A stretch of DNA of 57,490 nt from Priapulus caudatus (Eukaryota > Priapulida > Priapulimorpha > Priapulimorphida > Priapulidae), in contig NW_014578203.1 in assembly GCF_000485595.1 (NCBI RefSeq), positions 1-57,490 of the forward strand. Reading direction: 5' to 3'. The position numbers were made by a program, and so were the translations under genes. This document shows, piece after piece, positions 32,916-44,185 of this stretch (the first letter of the stretch is position 1; every line of letters starts with the position of its first letter). The notes under the pieces were generated by a model. It did no database searches and was not told the origin of the DNA. It was given only the letters and a program-made list of their open reading frames with translations.

Positions 32916-35900
32916 AGAGGCTTGCCGCCACGGTTTAATTGGCAAAACCGTGGCAGTCTGTGGCCATAATCATCACGTCAGCCGGGAAGAGTTCCCGCCA
33001 TAACTATTAAACGTTATGGGCGGTCTGCTGAGCAACATACCGCACGCTATGGGGGCATTAGCTAGTGTCACGGGTAGTTGGCTGAATTGGCCGGTTGCTG
33101 AAAAGGAAGGGCGTTACCCATTTCCTTAGCCTTCGATGGTTAGCGGAGCAGTAAGCCGCGCAAGAGGCGCACGTAAGGCAAATTCTCATCTACGCAAGTT
33201 GCAACTCCAACGGACGAATGCGTCAGATAGGCCTTGTGTGTCTAATCCTAGGACACTGTAAGACGGTTTGCGATGTAATGCTTTCCGCACGTGAGACCGA
33301 TTGAAACACAGGCAACGGGTGAGGATCACACTTCTACCGTCGTATACGACGCCTGTATATCGGTAACTGGTGGGCCTGAACAAAGTCCGTCAGTAGGGCG
33401 AAGGTTGTTCCGTAATGGGATTCAGGCGAATACTACTTACCTCTGTCCGAGTCCGAAAGCAGTGGCGCCCTTTTTCCGTTCCGAGTAGCGCTCCTTGGAT
33501 AGAGGAACTCCTGAAAACCCGGACACGCCCCATGGCGCAGTGTAAATGGTTTTGTTCGTGGCAAGGGGAAGAGTGATCACTACCTCCCACGTGGCAATTA
33601 GGCGCGTGGTAGTGATTCATTGCGTCGACCAGTGACTAAGGGTCAACGTGAAACACACGCTCCGAGACGGCACGTGGCACCGTCCCATGCACATAGGGTA
33701 CTCGGAAACAGGCCATGTTCTTACGGGGGTTCAGGCTAAGGCTCGCGGAGTGTTTGCTGCCGGAGCTATGGCCGCCCCGGTTAAAGAAAATGCCCCTGCG
33801 TGAATTGTTGCTGCGCCCGCCCCCATTGTGGTTCGATGTGCTGCAGGATTCGGAAAAGGTGATTCACCGCGCTGAGTGCTCTCGCCGGAAGTGGAGAGAT
33901 GAGTTGCATGGCTTCATTCTCCAACCGCATATAAGCTTGCGCGGTGCTCCCGCCCGCAACCAGTATTTGGCGAACTCAGAAAATCATCCTCGATTCGGTG
34001 GACCTGGCAGCTAGACGACGATGCATGAGATCAGAGCCATGGGTAGCCTAACGGTGTCTACGCGGCTGGAGATAGAACTCTTAGGAGCCCAGGGCGGGTC
34101 GCTGTGTTCTCTTGCCACCAACCATCGAGAGTGCTGCCCGAGCAGGAGCCCTCGGCGGTCATCCTAGAATTATAACGACGTGCGACACCTTCTCCATCGG
34201 GCCGGCGCAAGAGGTTGTCGCCGCAGGCCGAGCTTGCGTTCAGCGGGGTGCCAGTCGAACGCTCTGCGTCGGTACCAACGCCTGCTGGTCGTAGTGCGGA
34301 GCGTGCCTTTCTACCGAGCGTGACCACGCGGCGAGCAACGAACAGAGTTCCACTGCCGAGCCGGGACCACTCATGCTTGTCCGGTGAAGGAACTGCCGTT
34401 TCCCGAGCGCCGTGAGTCTTGTCTACAGGATGGTGCCAGCACCTGAGGCCGAGTCCACCAGGTTACGGAGAAGCACGGCCATCTGCGGCGTCCAGCGCAC
34501 TGGCGAACGACGCGGACCCGGCCTAACGGCCACAAAGCGGGCGGTGCGGGAATTATCCTGGCTCCGGTGAAGGGAAGTGACGATTCCAAGACCCAGACCA
34601 CTTCCGAGGCGAAGCGAAGGTAACACGCGTGGCAACAGCGGAGGCTCTGGCGAAGGAGGGGGCGTGGCAGGAAGCGCGACGATCATGCACCCCTGATTCG
34701 CAAGCAAAGAGGAACCGCGGCGCTCAAAGCGGGACTGCTTTTGCCGCCGAGCGGACATACGCACTTTGGAAGTGCCACCGCGACTCGTAAGAGCAGCAAG
34801 CCTCGCCTCCATTGGCTAAGGATGGCAGAATGTCGGCGCGGAGCTCCGTGTCGGCGGAAGCTATGATGAGGCTCGGCTGACTAGACGATACGCGCGGAAC
34901 TTAATTGGCACTAGCGCGCTCTATACGGGAGAGAGCGTGTACAAGATACTGCGGGGTAAAGATAGGCGTGACAATGTAATAAAACCTATTTGAGACTAAA
35001 AACCGAACATAAATATCTGTTGTTTTTTTCAATATATTTATGCACGTCTATTTAGTATGTCGGTTGACCGATGATAACGCGGCATGACTATGCACTATGT
35101 GATGTAAATAATGTATATAATTCAGAGCGGTTCTATTCAGCATTGGTATGGAAAAATGGTAAAACATTACAACTTTCACATAAGCGGAACTTGCTGATGG
35201 TAGTTGGTGAATTGTAGCTGTTTATTCACACTGGCTGCCGCACATATGTGTACACTGACTGGTCACTGTACTTCACAAGTAATCGGCGAGTACAGCTATA
35301 GAGCAAATCTTTAGGCCGTGTCACGTGCATCCGCGTTCCTCTATGCTGCGTTATTGACCTGGAGTATGATTAATGGTGAGCGAACAGGATGTAGCGTGCG
35401 CTCTTCCATCTGTAGCATTAATTGTCAGCTAGTTTCTGTATAAAAAATTTCTGGGTGCACGCCCCGGCCCAAAAGTGTTGAACACTGGCCGCAAGGCAGC
35501 TCACTACCCCAAGGACCGACGGCCGAACGCGCAGCTATCCCATTCGCCCGGTGGCCGACAGGCGCAATGCTACTATTTGAAGGTTGGATATATGCGCTAA
35601 GCCTGTATCTCCAATAGTGAGTTTCACATGGTAGGACAGGTAAATATGTATCCTGCCCCCACGGGGTTTGAAACAGCCGTAATCTTTTCGGTACTGGTTT
35701 TCCGGCTACGACCTCGCGCACGGGGACGGTTTTAAAATTTATATATTTTGTGTATAGTGTAATAGGTTATTTTGGAATAGTAATACGGTGGACCTATGCT
35801 GCGTCATGGTTCCATTTCGCGCTTGCTCTTATACGTGTATTGGGCCGGTGCCAATTGAGATCCACGAATGTCATGAATAAAATGAATATGTAAGAAGTAA

Positions 35901-36188
35901 GTTTTTAGTGGCCCGCGTGGGCTAATGGTGTTTTCTGGTTACCAGTGGCGGTCTAAGTTTGACGTAGATGCATTGTTGTAGGGTTTTGTCAGCGCGGCTG
36001 GGGTTGCGTACGGTGTTTGTTCACGACGGGTGAGTACCCGCACCGTTTGTTGCAAGCCGTCGAGCCTCACTGCGATGCGTTTTCAGTAATTGTCTTTTTT
36101 TGTATTTGAATTGTATGAAGTCACGCGGTTTTAGCATATTCATTGGGACAGACCGCTTTTGTGTGACACCCTCGTACGACCTTGCCTC

Positions 36189-36208
36189 GGAAAAAAAGGA
36201 AAGGGGGT
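36189..36208 (+). promoter_or_regulatory. Polypurine tract
   Basis: GGAAAAAAAGGAAAGGGGG immediately upstream of the 3' LTR start at 36211, as needed for plus-strand priming. It fixes the element's orientation and LTR border. Confidence 0.85.
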
Positions 36209-36210
36209 AA

Positions 36211-36873
36211 TGTAGGCGGTGCAAGGGTCACCGAGGATGCACGCTGATCCGCGGTTCCAACGGGATTGGATGTAAGGTTTCAGCCTACTCCACGCGACTT
36301 GAAATCCGGCTGTAATCTGTTTGATGATTACGTGGCTTAACCACGTGACATACGTGGCTTAACCACGTGACCACTGTTAGTATATATAAGCTGCTGTTTC
36401 TCGCAGTTGAGGAGAACACTGGTGGAAGAACACTGGTGGAGACGGCACTGGTGTGAGCACTGGCTGGGAGCACTGTGTGAGCAGCAGGTACTTCTCTGCC
36501 ATGTTGCTTCGAGATACACAACGCGAGATCAAGCGAGGGTAAGATACACGATTACGCTTTTTCACTCCATGGACTCACCCTCTGCCCGGTGCTTACTGAA
36601 GGCTTGACGGTCTCTGCACGCAGGCATGCCTGAAGTTTTCGAGTCGCATTTATTGTTACTGTGTTAATTACTGTTTACTGTTTCGGGAGGCATTCAGGCC
36701 CAAGTTTGTGTAGTATTCTGGCCCCGCTGTTGCCGCGGTCCATTAAAGCACCGGCGTTGCCGTTGTAGCACTCACCTTGGTATTGTTGTCTTCTGTAGCC
36801 TGCGTCGCGGTCCTGTGGCGTGTGAATTCCACGATGAACCTGTGGCACTTTGAGGCCGTGCCTGCTCAAACGT
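36211..36873 (+). repeat. 3' LTR
   Basis: Starts TGTAGGCGGTGCAAGGG, has TATATATAAG at 36381-36390, and ends near CAAACGTTAGCA. Homologous over its length to 31203-31870. Confidence 0.85.
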
Positions 36874-36897
36874 TAGCATATATATAATATTATATTA

Positions 36898-37038
36898 TGT
36901 TGTCATTGTATAGCCTGATGAAGAGACTCTCGAAAGCTTTGATATATAAAATTTGACACCACGTCATTCTATTTCTCTCTTTCTATACATATATATATAC
37001 TATATATATATATATATCTATAGTATATGTGTGCGAGT

Positions 37039-37069
<31 letters not shown>

Positions 37070-37165
37070 TGTGTGTGTGTGGTGTAGTTGTCATTGTATA
37101 ACCTAATGAAGAGACATACTCTCGAAAGCCTTGCTAATTAAAATTGAACACCGCGTTCTATTTCT
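36898..37165 (+). repeat. Direct repeat with a CTGATGA...GAAA motif
   Basis: Two copies (36898-36985 and 37087-37165) of a sequence with CCTGATGAAGAGACTCTCGAAAGC or variant, separated by TA and GT microsatellites. It resembles the tail of a retroelement. No coding potential. Confidence 0.6.
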
Positions 37166-37194
37166 CTCTATCTCCCTCTGCTGTCTCTCTGCTC

Positions 37195-37211
37195 TCTCTC
37201 TCTACTCTCTC

Positions 37212-37263
<52 letters not shown>

Positions 37264-37333
37264 TATATAATATCAAGAGTATATAAAGAAGCGTAGAAAG
37301 AACGTATCAAGCCTTCTTTATACGCTCTTGATA

Positions 37334-37390
<57 letters not shown>
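37195..37390. repeat. CT/TA microsatellites around a small palindrome
   Basis: CT then TA repeats flank a palindrome at 37270-37332 that starts TATCAAGAGTATATAAAGAAG and ends CTTCTTTATACGCTCTTGATA. Confidence 0.85.
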
Positions 37391-37392
<2 letters not shown>

Positions 37393-37414
37393 TAGCAGTA
37401 CATGGTTCGCCCAC

Positions 37415-37578
37415 CTGTTTAATACGGATCGACGTGGCCTGCCCGGGATGGATGTCAATGGCGTCGTCCTCGGGAAAAGGAAATACATCCTGCGGATGAA
37501 CTTGGACGCGGAAGCCACCTTTGTCTGAGATCGTAGACAAATACTCATTTCCCTCGACGAATAGCTCCATAGTGAGAC
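37415..37578 (-). CDS. DEG/ENaC channel exon 3
   Basis: A 164-bp exon with acceptor TCTGCATGTAAG and donor AAACAG|GTGGGC. Two carried-in bases complete the glycine left open by exon 2, giving YGLTMEL across the junction. It then encodes [20 protein letters not shown] and [16 protein letters not shown]-x-V-x-V-H, P-F-P-E-D and P-G-x-x-T-S-I are standard DEG/ENaC extracellular (palm/beta-ball) motifs. The frame is clean. It is the only copy in the window; the left locus has none. Exons encoding the cysteine-rich middle of the channel between here and 25.4 kb were not found and may be hidden by errors. Confidence 0.9.
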
Positions 37579-37642
37579 CTTACATGCAGAAACACAGATA
37601 CGTCATTACAGTATCCATATTTGCAGTAGCTATACCGTTCCT

Positions 37643-37667
<25 letters not shown>

Positions 37668-37681
<14 letters not shown>

Positions 37682-37692
37682 TACATATATAT
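37668..37692. repeat. TA microsatellite
   Basis: TA repeats from about 37645 to 37692 in the intron between exons 2 and 3. Confidence 0.8.
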
Positions 37693-37808
37693 ATCAGTAA
37701 ATAATCACAAATTATGTGTATTGAGTATGTGTCATTGTGATTATAAATCTACTTCTGATGTATATATGTGTGTAGTCCATTATATATGTTCCCCGTTGCC
37801 CATTTCGG

Positions 37809-37872
37809 CATTTGCAGCGCGTGACATTTGCAGCGCGTGACATTTGCAGCGCGTGACATTTGCAGCGCGTGA
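37809..37872 (+). repeat. 16-bp repeat, four perfect copies
   Basis: Four identical tandem copies of CATTTGCAGCGCGTGA in intron 2 of the channel gene. The absence of any difference between units suggests recent expansion. Confidence 0.95.
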
Positions 37873-38149
37873 CATTTCGGAATAACGACTAGGTTATGTT
37901 AGCTATTGCAGATATCATTTCACATATTATACGGAGGTCCTGAAGGCGTGACCCAAATCTCAGTTCACGGAATATATTTGAAACTGTTTTTTCGATTTCT
38001 CATTAAAATTTGTTGATTAAACAACCGAAAACTAAGAGAGTTACGAATCCTTGCAAAAATCGAGGCAAAAACGAGATGCATGATAGACTTGGGCGTTTTC
38101 ACGTTTACTCACGTTAAAGTGATTACGTCACCGTAAATAGTAAAAAATG

Positions 38150-38470
38150 GAAAAAATATTTCCACTTTTTCACAAAATAATAAGTAATTTTGTTCACTTT
38201 TTATGGTTAAATTGCTGCATTATACTTCTTATTTTACTATATTGTTCGATGTGAACATACACTCGTGACTCATACATAGCCCATAGCAAGCAATTAATGT
38301 CAGGAACACTAATATCAAATCGTCCAGGTTTTTGGATTTTTAACTAGTTGAGAAACAGTCTTATCAGGTAGGAATATGACGATACGTTTAGTCCCGTTAG
38401 TTCTTACTTTTAATGTAAAAAAATGGCAACAAACATTTTACAAATTTTACCATAGAAAATTCGTGACGTA
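38150..38470 (-). repeat. Inverted copy of 9930-10240
   Basis: Reverse complement of the left repeat with substitutions and a few indels. Located in intron 2 of the right channel gene, whereas the left copy lies upstream of exon 1. Confidence 0.75.
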
Positions 38471-38539
38471 GTCAATTTAATTTCTAGTTGAGTATCACGC
38501 ATCCCGCTAGATAGAAAATCACGTCTGACGGTAAAAAAG

Positions 38540-38616
38540 TAGTTTTTCACGATACCGATATACCGATACCGATACGAAACCGTATACCGATGGTATACGG
38601 TTTGAAGCCTTGCACT
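38540..38616. mobile_element. Possible MITE fragment
   Basis: ACCGATA repeats and an inverted pair (CCGTATACC/GGTATACGG) ending ATACGGTTTGAAGCCTTGCA. It abuts sequence matching 8218, so it sits at the same junction as the LTR on the left. Confidence 0.4.
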
Positions 38617-38746
38617 ATAACGCATGATCCCCCTCCAGTAAGGGAGTTAGGCGGTTTCAAGTTGTGTTAATATTTATGAGATGCTTTTAGGCAGGTTAGA
38701 GAGCTTTATCATCAAAAAAAATATTTGCGGAATATTTGACGCATGT

Positions 38747-39148
38747 CTGCGCTAACTCTATTTTATATCCAGTAAATAACTACAATGCATGATTTGCGAT
38801 GCAGTGGAAATGTATAATTTGCTGTGCGCTATTATAGATTATTATGTTACGAACTATGGTGATGTAACTCCCCTGTGCCGTATTATGATAGTTGTATACT
38901 AATCACCATATAGAGACCCGGGTTGGAAACTCTCTTTCAGTTCCTGTTGATGCCAACCACTGTTGAAGGTGTAACAGTTGCCATACATCCAGTTGTAAAT
39001 GTACGTAAAGTCACTGGAAATAAAAGGAAAATTGTACGAGTCAAATATCACCGACGTTCTTTTCAAATGCTAGCACGTGCGAACATATAAGCAGTTTGCT
39101 CTTGCCACTTCAATCCGTGACCGCAAAGCACTGATGTCATGCATTTTT
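38747..39148. other. Inverted-state counterpart of 8337-8739
   Basis: A 402-bp segment bounded by CATGT and ACATG whose reverse complement is present between the same flanks in the left copy. Here exon 2 is in the same orientation as exons 1 and 3, so this is the state compatible with a working gene. Confidence 0.85.
38907..39013 (-). CDS. DEG/ENaC channel exon 2 (right copy)
   Basis: 107 bp with the same borders as the left copy. It encodes DFTYIYNWMYGNCYTFNSG with three later substitutions relative to the left copy (H to Q, K to E, R to K), ending PGSLYG. The phase matches exon 1 (two bases carried) and exon 3 (one base carried). Collinear with exons 1 and 3 on the minus strand. The missense differences between copies exceed what indel-type errors explain, so the copies are truly distinct alleles or paralogues. 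Confidence 0.92.
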
Positions 39149-39249
39149 ACATGTCTTCGCCTGTCACTCAAGTAACGGTATAGATGCGTAAAACAGCTGT
39201 GTGTGCTGAGCAGGGGCGGCACGATACTTGGTTCGGAAGATTATGTTTG

Positions 39250-39680
39250 AAATAAATGCCGTTTAACACAACGTCGCCACCTATTTAACCAGCAAACCGT
39301 CGCACCTATTTAAGCCACACGTTTCGCCATATTTAACCACAACGTCGCCCCTATTTAACCACAACGTCGCACATAATTTAACCACAGAACGTCGCCATAT
39401 TTAACCACACGTCGCCCATATTTAACCACAAACGTCGCCCCATATTTAACCACACAACGTCGCCCTATTTAACCACAAACGTCGGCCCCTATTTTTTAAC
39501 ACAACGTTCGCACCTATTTAAACCACAACGTCGCCCTATTATTACCACAACGTCGCCTCTATTTTAAACCACAACGTCGCCCCTTCATTTAACCACAACG
39601 TCGCCCCTATTTAACCACAAGGTCTCCCTTTTTAAACGGCTCGCCCGTAATTTAACATGTCACCATATTTAGCAACGACG
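39250..39680 (+). repeat. 22-bp minisatellite in intron 1, long allele
   Basis: About 17 units of the repeat containing TTTAACCACAACGTCG, many with single-base indels, against about four at 8983-9075. Confidence 0.88.
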
Positions 39681-39774
39681 GTTGTGACTTAGTGACCGCT
39701 CCTTTGGGCTCACTTTTTTCTTTTCTGTCTCAATCAGTTACGGTGTTGTACCAGTGTGAATCCTTAAGACTTAC

Positions 39775-40393
39775 CTTGCATCCACTCAGGTCTGCGTTTC
39801 ACCTACGAGCAGAGCAGAAGCATTGTGTCTTTCAGCTTGATGGCCCCACCCTCCTCGCTTCCGTCAGCGTATCGCGCCGATCACCTAGCTTAAAGTAGCC
39901 AGTCTCATCTCCAGTTCGCTGACAATGTTTCGCTTTGCGCTTCTCGTTCGCTCGTCCTGTAGCATTCCGCGCTGGCCGGCCCTCCGTGCGATTCTGGGGG
40001 ATCACGGCCACCCGCCAGGTGGCGGCCGTTTATTCGGCGCCGCACCTCAGGATCCGAAGTAGCCCGCGCGCGGTTCCGCGACCGAGCACCGCTCGGGTTT
40101 GGCCCGGGGCTTGCAGGCGCGTCCACCGCGGGAAGGTCCGGCCGCGACTCCAGTGTCGATGTCGATCGTCGTCGGCAACGGCGACACCCGTGCCGGGTTC
40201 GCGACGAACGCTTCGGACGGTGTAGAAGAGCTGACAGGGCGAGTATGCCCGCGCAGCCGATGATTAGCAGCCAGCCAGGACTATCCGCGCGTGTAGCCGG
40301 CTCGCCGCCGCCGACACGTTCGACGGCGTGCATCGACGGTGTCGGCGGAGAAGTCGACGAGCCGTCGCCGCGGGCCGATGGCACGCTCCGCAT
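39775..40393 (-). CDS. DEG/ENaC channel exon 1 (right copy, frame broken)
   Basis: Homologue of 9170-9741 with the same CAAG|GTAAG donor and a candidate start ATG at 40393, but 47 bp longer because of scattered single-base insertions. TM1 is still visible (LLIIGCAGIL). The frame shifts repeatedly, so it would not be translated as written. Because the disruptions are small indels spread evenly and also run through the adjacent introns, I read them as consensus errors rather than pseudogenisation. If so, this is the true first exon of the collinear right-hand gene. Confidence 0.75.
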
Positions 40394-41017
40394 CGCCGAC
40401 CGCGGTTTTGATTGCCGACGACGCTTCGTGCTTGGGCGGAGGCGCATCTTTCGCGCTGTGTGTAGCGTGACATGTGGCGCGTCTGCCGGGCGCGCGGCCA
40501 TTGTTTTCACAGCGTGTTCGTGTTTGCGGAGGGTTGACGGCGGCACATTAGCGCGATGAATGACACGTACATGTGATGGTTAGACAATGAAGTCGGCAAT
40601 GTAGGTTAATGGAATGACTCGATAGATGACTTGTGATGTCTAACCGACTAGGTCAGCAGATGTAGATTGTTCCCCTGTCTTCTTTTCATCGTGATACGGA
40701 CAACGAAGCGTGTTTTTCTACTGATATGCGTGAAGTGGGATTTTGGCGGCGTACGTTTCTTTGTGTCATTAGATAGGGCTAACTTGTTACGATATCACTA
40801 ACACTAACTACCATTAGGGATTTCTTGTTCGTGTTAATTTCAGAGGGATACACGTTTCTCATATTTGAGAAATATGGGAGCATAGTTAGCACGCAAGAGT
40901 CAACGCTGTCCTAATCCGAAAACAAGTGTGTTCGACGAATTCGACTTCATGTGAAGCTAATCCTCTCTACATGACTTCTAATCCTGGCCAGATCTCAAGA
41001 GGTTGCCACTGTTGCTG

Positions 41018-41262
41018 AAGGGGTCGTTGTCGTATCAGGTACTACATATATGTACCCGAGGTGCATATTGTATACTACAAAGTGTACAGACTTGTATACA
41101 GAATACTAACCCTAACCCTAACCCTATACCCGGCGCTAGTACCCAAACCCTAAGCTAAGCCGTTAAACGATACCTCATAGTTAAAAATATAAACATAATA
41201 CTAAACAACCTAAAACTACCTCGGGTACATATATGTAGTACCTGATACGACAACGACCCTTT
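41018..41262. mobile_element. MITE with internal CCCTAA tract
   Basis: Terminal inverted repeats of about 43 bp are nearly identical (GGGTCGTTGTCGTATCAGG then TACTACATATATGTACCC). The interior contains a CCCTAACCCTAACCCTA-type tract at 41105-41126 and degenerate CCCTAA units to 41152. No target duplication is obvious. Confidence 0.88.
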
Positions 41263-42180
41263 CAACGCCACTGTCGACACTCAGTGAGATATCACCATCT
41301 GTTCTCTTCCCATTTCATGCGTAGCAATGTGTTTCGATCTGCAGAAACCGTCATTTGAACGTATAAAAGCGTGTTAATTTTCGAGTTTTGCTCGAATGAT
41401 TATAGTAGACAGGTGAAAACGTCGGACACCATATGAAAACATGCGAAGTAGTGGGGTGGGGGGGAGGTTGGTATAATCATTTGTAAGGCTCGTGAATGTA
41501 GCTCTCACGCAGCATCTATCACATTAATTGTGTTGCTGCTTTCAATGCCAACAACCACCCGCATACACGACACACACAACACACTATAGTATATATATAT
41601 ATATGCGTATTTGCACGACCTGCAAATAATCATTCTCTATGTAACTAACCAGCACTCGTGTAGACAGAACTCGTTTATGCTGGCAGCAATCAATGCATCA
41701 TACCATGCAAATTCGTGACCTACAGACTAACGATGCAAACTGCTGGCTTTTTGACGAATATCATAGCGTACCTAGATCAATATTTGTACAAAAATAATGG
41801 ACCGAATTTCATGTACATTAGCATCAAATTAGCATGTAAATCAGCATGTACATTACAGTACTTCTGTGTTTATAGAAGTGTCGAATGTAGATGCTATCGT
41901 AATCTCTTTACCACAGCCAGTGTAACAGTATAGTTTCCTTGGACGTTTGGCATATCATAACGAGTATGCACTATTGAGATATCCAGCAAAAATGGATATT
42001 GCAGGCTGTAGAAACAAAATGCTGCGAGGTGTATTGCAATGCAGGAACCTTGCAGAGGTGATACAGTCTACTTGCTAGGGTTATGCAGTTTCTACTTGCA
42101 TGGGTAACTAACATGATTACTACACTACAGGTAATACAGTCTAATATATTTTATCCCCATTCTCCCACACATTGTTTATT
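41263..42180. other. No recognisable gene
   Basis: AT-rich, with a short TA microsatellite at 41587-41603. The 72-codon open frame at 41715-41933 has no recognisable motif and no neighbouring exon. Confidence 0.5.
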
Positions 42181-42190
42181 CTTCCTCCCT

Positions 42191-42196
<6 letters not shown>

Positions 42197-42248
<52 letters not shown>

Positions 42249-42280
42249 CTCTCTCTCTCTCTCGCCCCTTCTCTCTCTCC
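42197..42280 (+). repeat. CT microsatellite
   Basis: CT repeats with two CTTT interruptions, 3' of TM2D1. Confidence 0.95.
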
Positions 42281-42638
42281 AGGTAAAACTATAGAGGTTA
42301 GTGCTTAATATAGTTTATTACAGAGGTTAGCCTGACCAGCTACGATATATGTCTCGAGAGAGACCCAATAAAGAGAACCAATATCCAACAATAAACACCA
42401 AAATTTGTTAATCTGCCTAAAAATGATGAACTATTTCATAACTTTACCACGACTACCTGCTTCGTAAAAAGGATATTAGTGGTGAAATGAGTCACTGGAA
42501 ATGCGGTAATAAATCCATAAACAATATTTAATAAATCAAGACAATTACAAGACATTTCACAATTTTACATGTGCGAGTGATAAACAGTATGACATAAGCA
42601 GTATAACATAAGCAGTATGACAAGAAACTTAAACGAGT

Positions 42639-44185
42639 TCAGCCCGTGGGATGGTAGTAGGTAACATTGTCCACTACTAGGTGCATAACGCCAGCACCAT
42701 AGTAATCAATGATGTAAGAAGATCCATCTGCAGGTCCGACTATCTATAAAAAGATCAGGGGGCCATTGTCAGAAATTAACATCGTAAAGTTAATGCTAAT
42801 GTTAATGCTAAGATAGCACTTATGACTAACGTTAATGTTACAAGAGAAAAAAAAATATTAGAGAACAAACGCCACTTGTAAATGTTTATTTTGGTACACA
42901 ATTGGTAGAGAAGTAATGTTTCTGACCTGTTTTCCACGAAGAACACACGTTTTACTAATTAATATGAAATTAATATCACTACAACTGCAATTATTTGTGT
43001 AAATGCGGTGTTTTCATCTTAATCTTAAAGTTACCATATGGTCTGGGATCTCGTAATTGTCGGGAAACTTGCTGGGATTTTTGTTCTCGTAATTTTACGA
43101 TGTTTCTGTCAACGGTCTATGAGTCAAAGTTAACATTAAGACTAATGTCAAGACTAATTTTTTTTCTGACAATGGTTCCCAGGTTAAAGTTCAAGATTAA
43201 ATCACAGATTTCGAGCAGCATGGTCATAGGGAACTATATAAAATCGTTAAAATGGTAAACCTGTATACGATACCTGTGTTGCAATGAGGACGATGTCGAC
43301 GAGCTGTCCAACAAACATGAAGCCTAGTGTACAGAATTTCAGCAGACCTGAAGAACAATCAAACTTCATTTAAAACAGGTGTTCTTAACATGTGGTCCAT
43401 GGATCCATTTGGAGTCTGTGGATAGGATTCAGGGTGTCTGTGGATGGGCTTCAGGGAGTCTGTGGATGGGCTTCAGAGGGGTCTGTGAACGAGGCACATA
43501 AAAATTATTGTGTTTATGTGCTTATGTGCATTTTTCTGGGAAGGGGTCCGTAGCTTTCACCAGATTCTCAAAGGGGTCCATGGCTCAAAAAAAGGTTAAG
43601 AACCACTGGTTTAAAACATTTACAGATTTCATTTAATGTCTATGATGTCCTGGCACCTTGACTCATACATACATGTGTTATAAATCTATTAAACTGATTT
43701 ATGTAATTAGAAAAGGAACAAAGAAATAACTTACCTAAGGCAGGATATCCCAGATAGAAGCGGTCTATCCCAAACATGCCCAAGAACACGGAAAGTAGAA
43801 GAGCTGTTTCAAATGACTTCCCATTTCTGAAAAACACAAAAATGGTCAAATTCTAATAACCTTAGGACAAGTATTGCCTTTGGTTTAATCAGAACCAATT
43901 TGGTTTTAATCAATTTCACAATAGTTTAGTAATTTTTCATTCAATTGGGCTTAACACCACTTCATGCACTCTCCTTTATATTTATAAAATGTAACTGTGT
44001 AGCAGAGCTACAGCTAGCAGAGTAAAATTCCAACTTGTTTATTTATTGCATTTTGTGAATGTGGATGGTGTCAGTAGTAGCATAGAATGTTCATACTCAC
44101 GTTGGTTTACAGTCAACTGGTCTTTTAAATGTGCCATTTTGTGACAGTCCTGTGCAACTAACCCTTGGTGCTGGCACACATGGTG
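42639..44185 (-). CDS. TM2D1: TM2 domain-containing protein 1-like (partial, four 3' exons)
   Basis: Minus-strand exons 44185-44101, 43826-43735, 43347-43274 and 42743-42639, all with AG/GT borders and matching phases, ending in TGA. The first gives PCVPAPRVSCTGL plus two further cysteine positions of the lumenal domain. The second and third form the TM2 domain: TM helix SFETALLLSVFLGMFGIDRF with the DRF turn and YLGYPALG, then LLKFCTLGFMFVGQLVDIVL. The last gives IVGPADGSSYIIDYYG and a short tail ending PTG. TM2D1 family proteins are small two-pass membrane proteins linked in animals to Notch signalling and phagocytosis; the exact activity is not settled. The N-terminal exon(s) with the signal peptide are not seen; 45-51 kb upstream is filled with transposons. 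TM2D2 and TM2D3 fit less well, since they lack YLGYPALGLLKFCT. Confidence 0.9.
43376..43608. mobile_element. hAT-type MITE in a TM2D1 intron
   Basis: Left end CAGGTGTTCTTAAC...TGGTCCATGGA and right end complementary to CAGTGGTTCTTAACC...GCCATGGACC. Flanked by 8-bp ATTTAAAA/GTTTAAAA, matching 7 of 8. The interior has three repeats of GTCTGTGGATGGGCTTCAG-type sequence. Confidence 0.85.

Larger units (their letters stand above)
31203..36873 (+). mobile_element. LTR retrotransposon, about 5.7 kb
   Basis: Two LTRs of about 665 bp (31203-31870 and 36211-36873), a tRNA-complementary primer site just after the first, and a polypurine tract directly before the second define a plus-strand element. The internal 4.3 kb is GC-rich and its open frames are short and broken; I cannot identify gag or pol motifs, and single-base indels are frequent. 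Flanks are AT-rich (TATATAATATATA), so the target duplication cannot be resolved. It lies between channel exon 3 (37415) and the 3' exons, that is, inside an intron on the opposite strand. Confidence 0.85.

Noticed and set aside
33715-34014. 99-codon frame as gag or pol of the LTR element
   Set aside because: No protease, reverse transcriptase or integrase motif and no continuation in neighbouring frames.
37809-37872. CRISPR array
   Set aside because: The 16-bp units are directly tandem with no spacers, in an intron of a eukaryotic gene.
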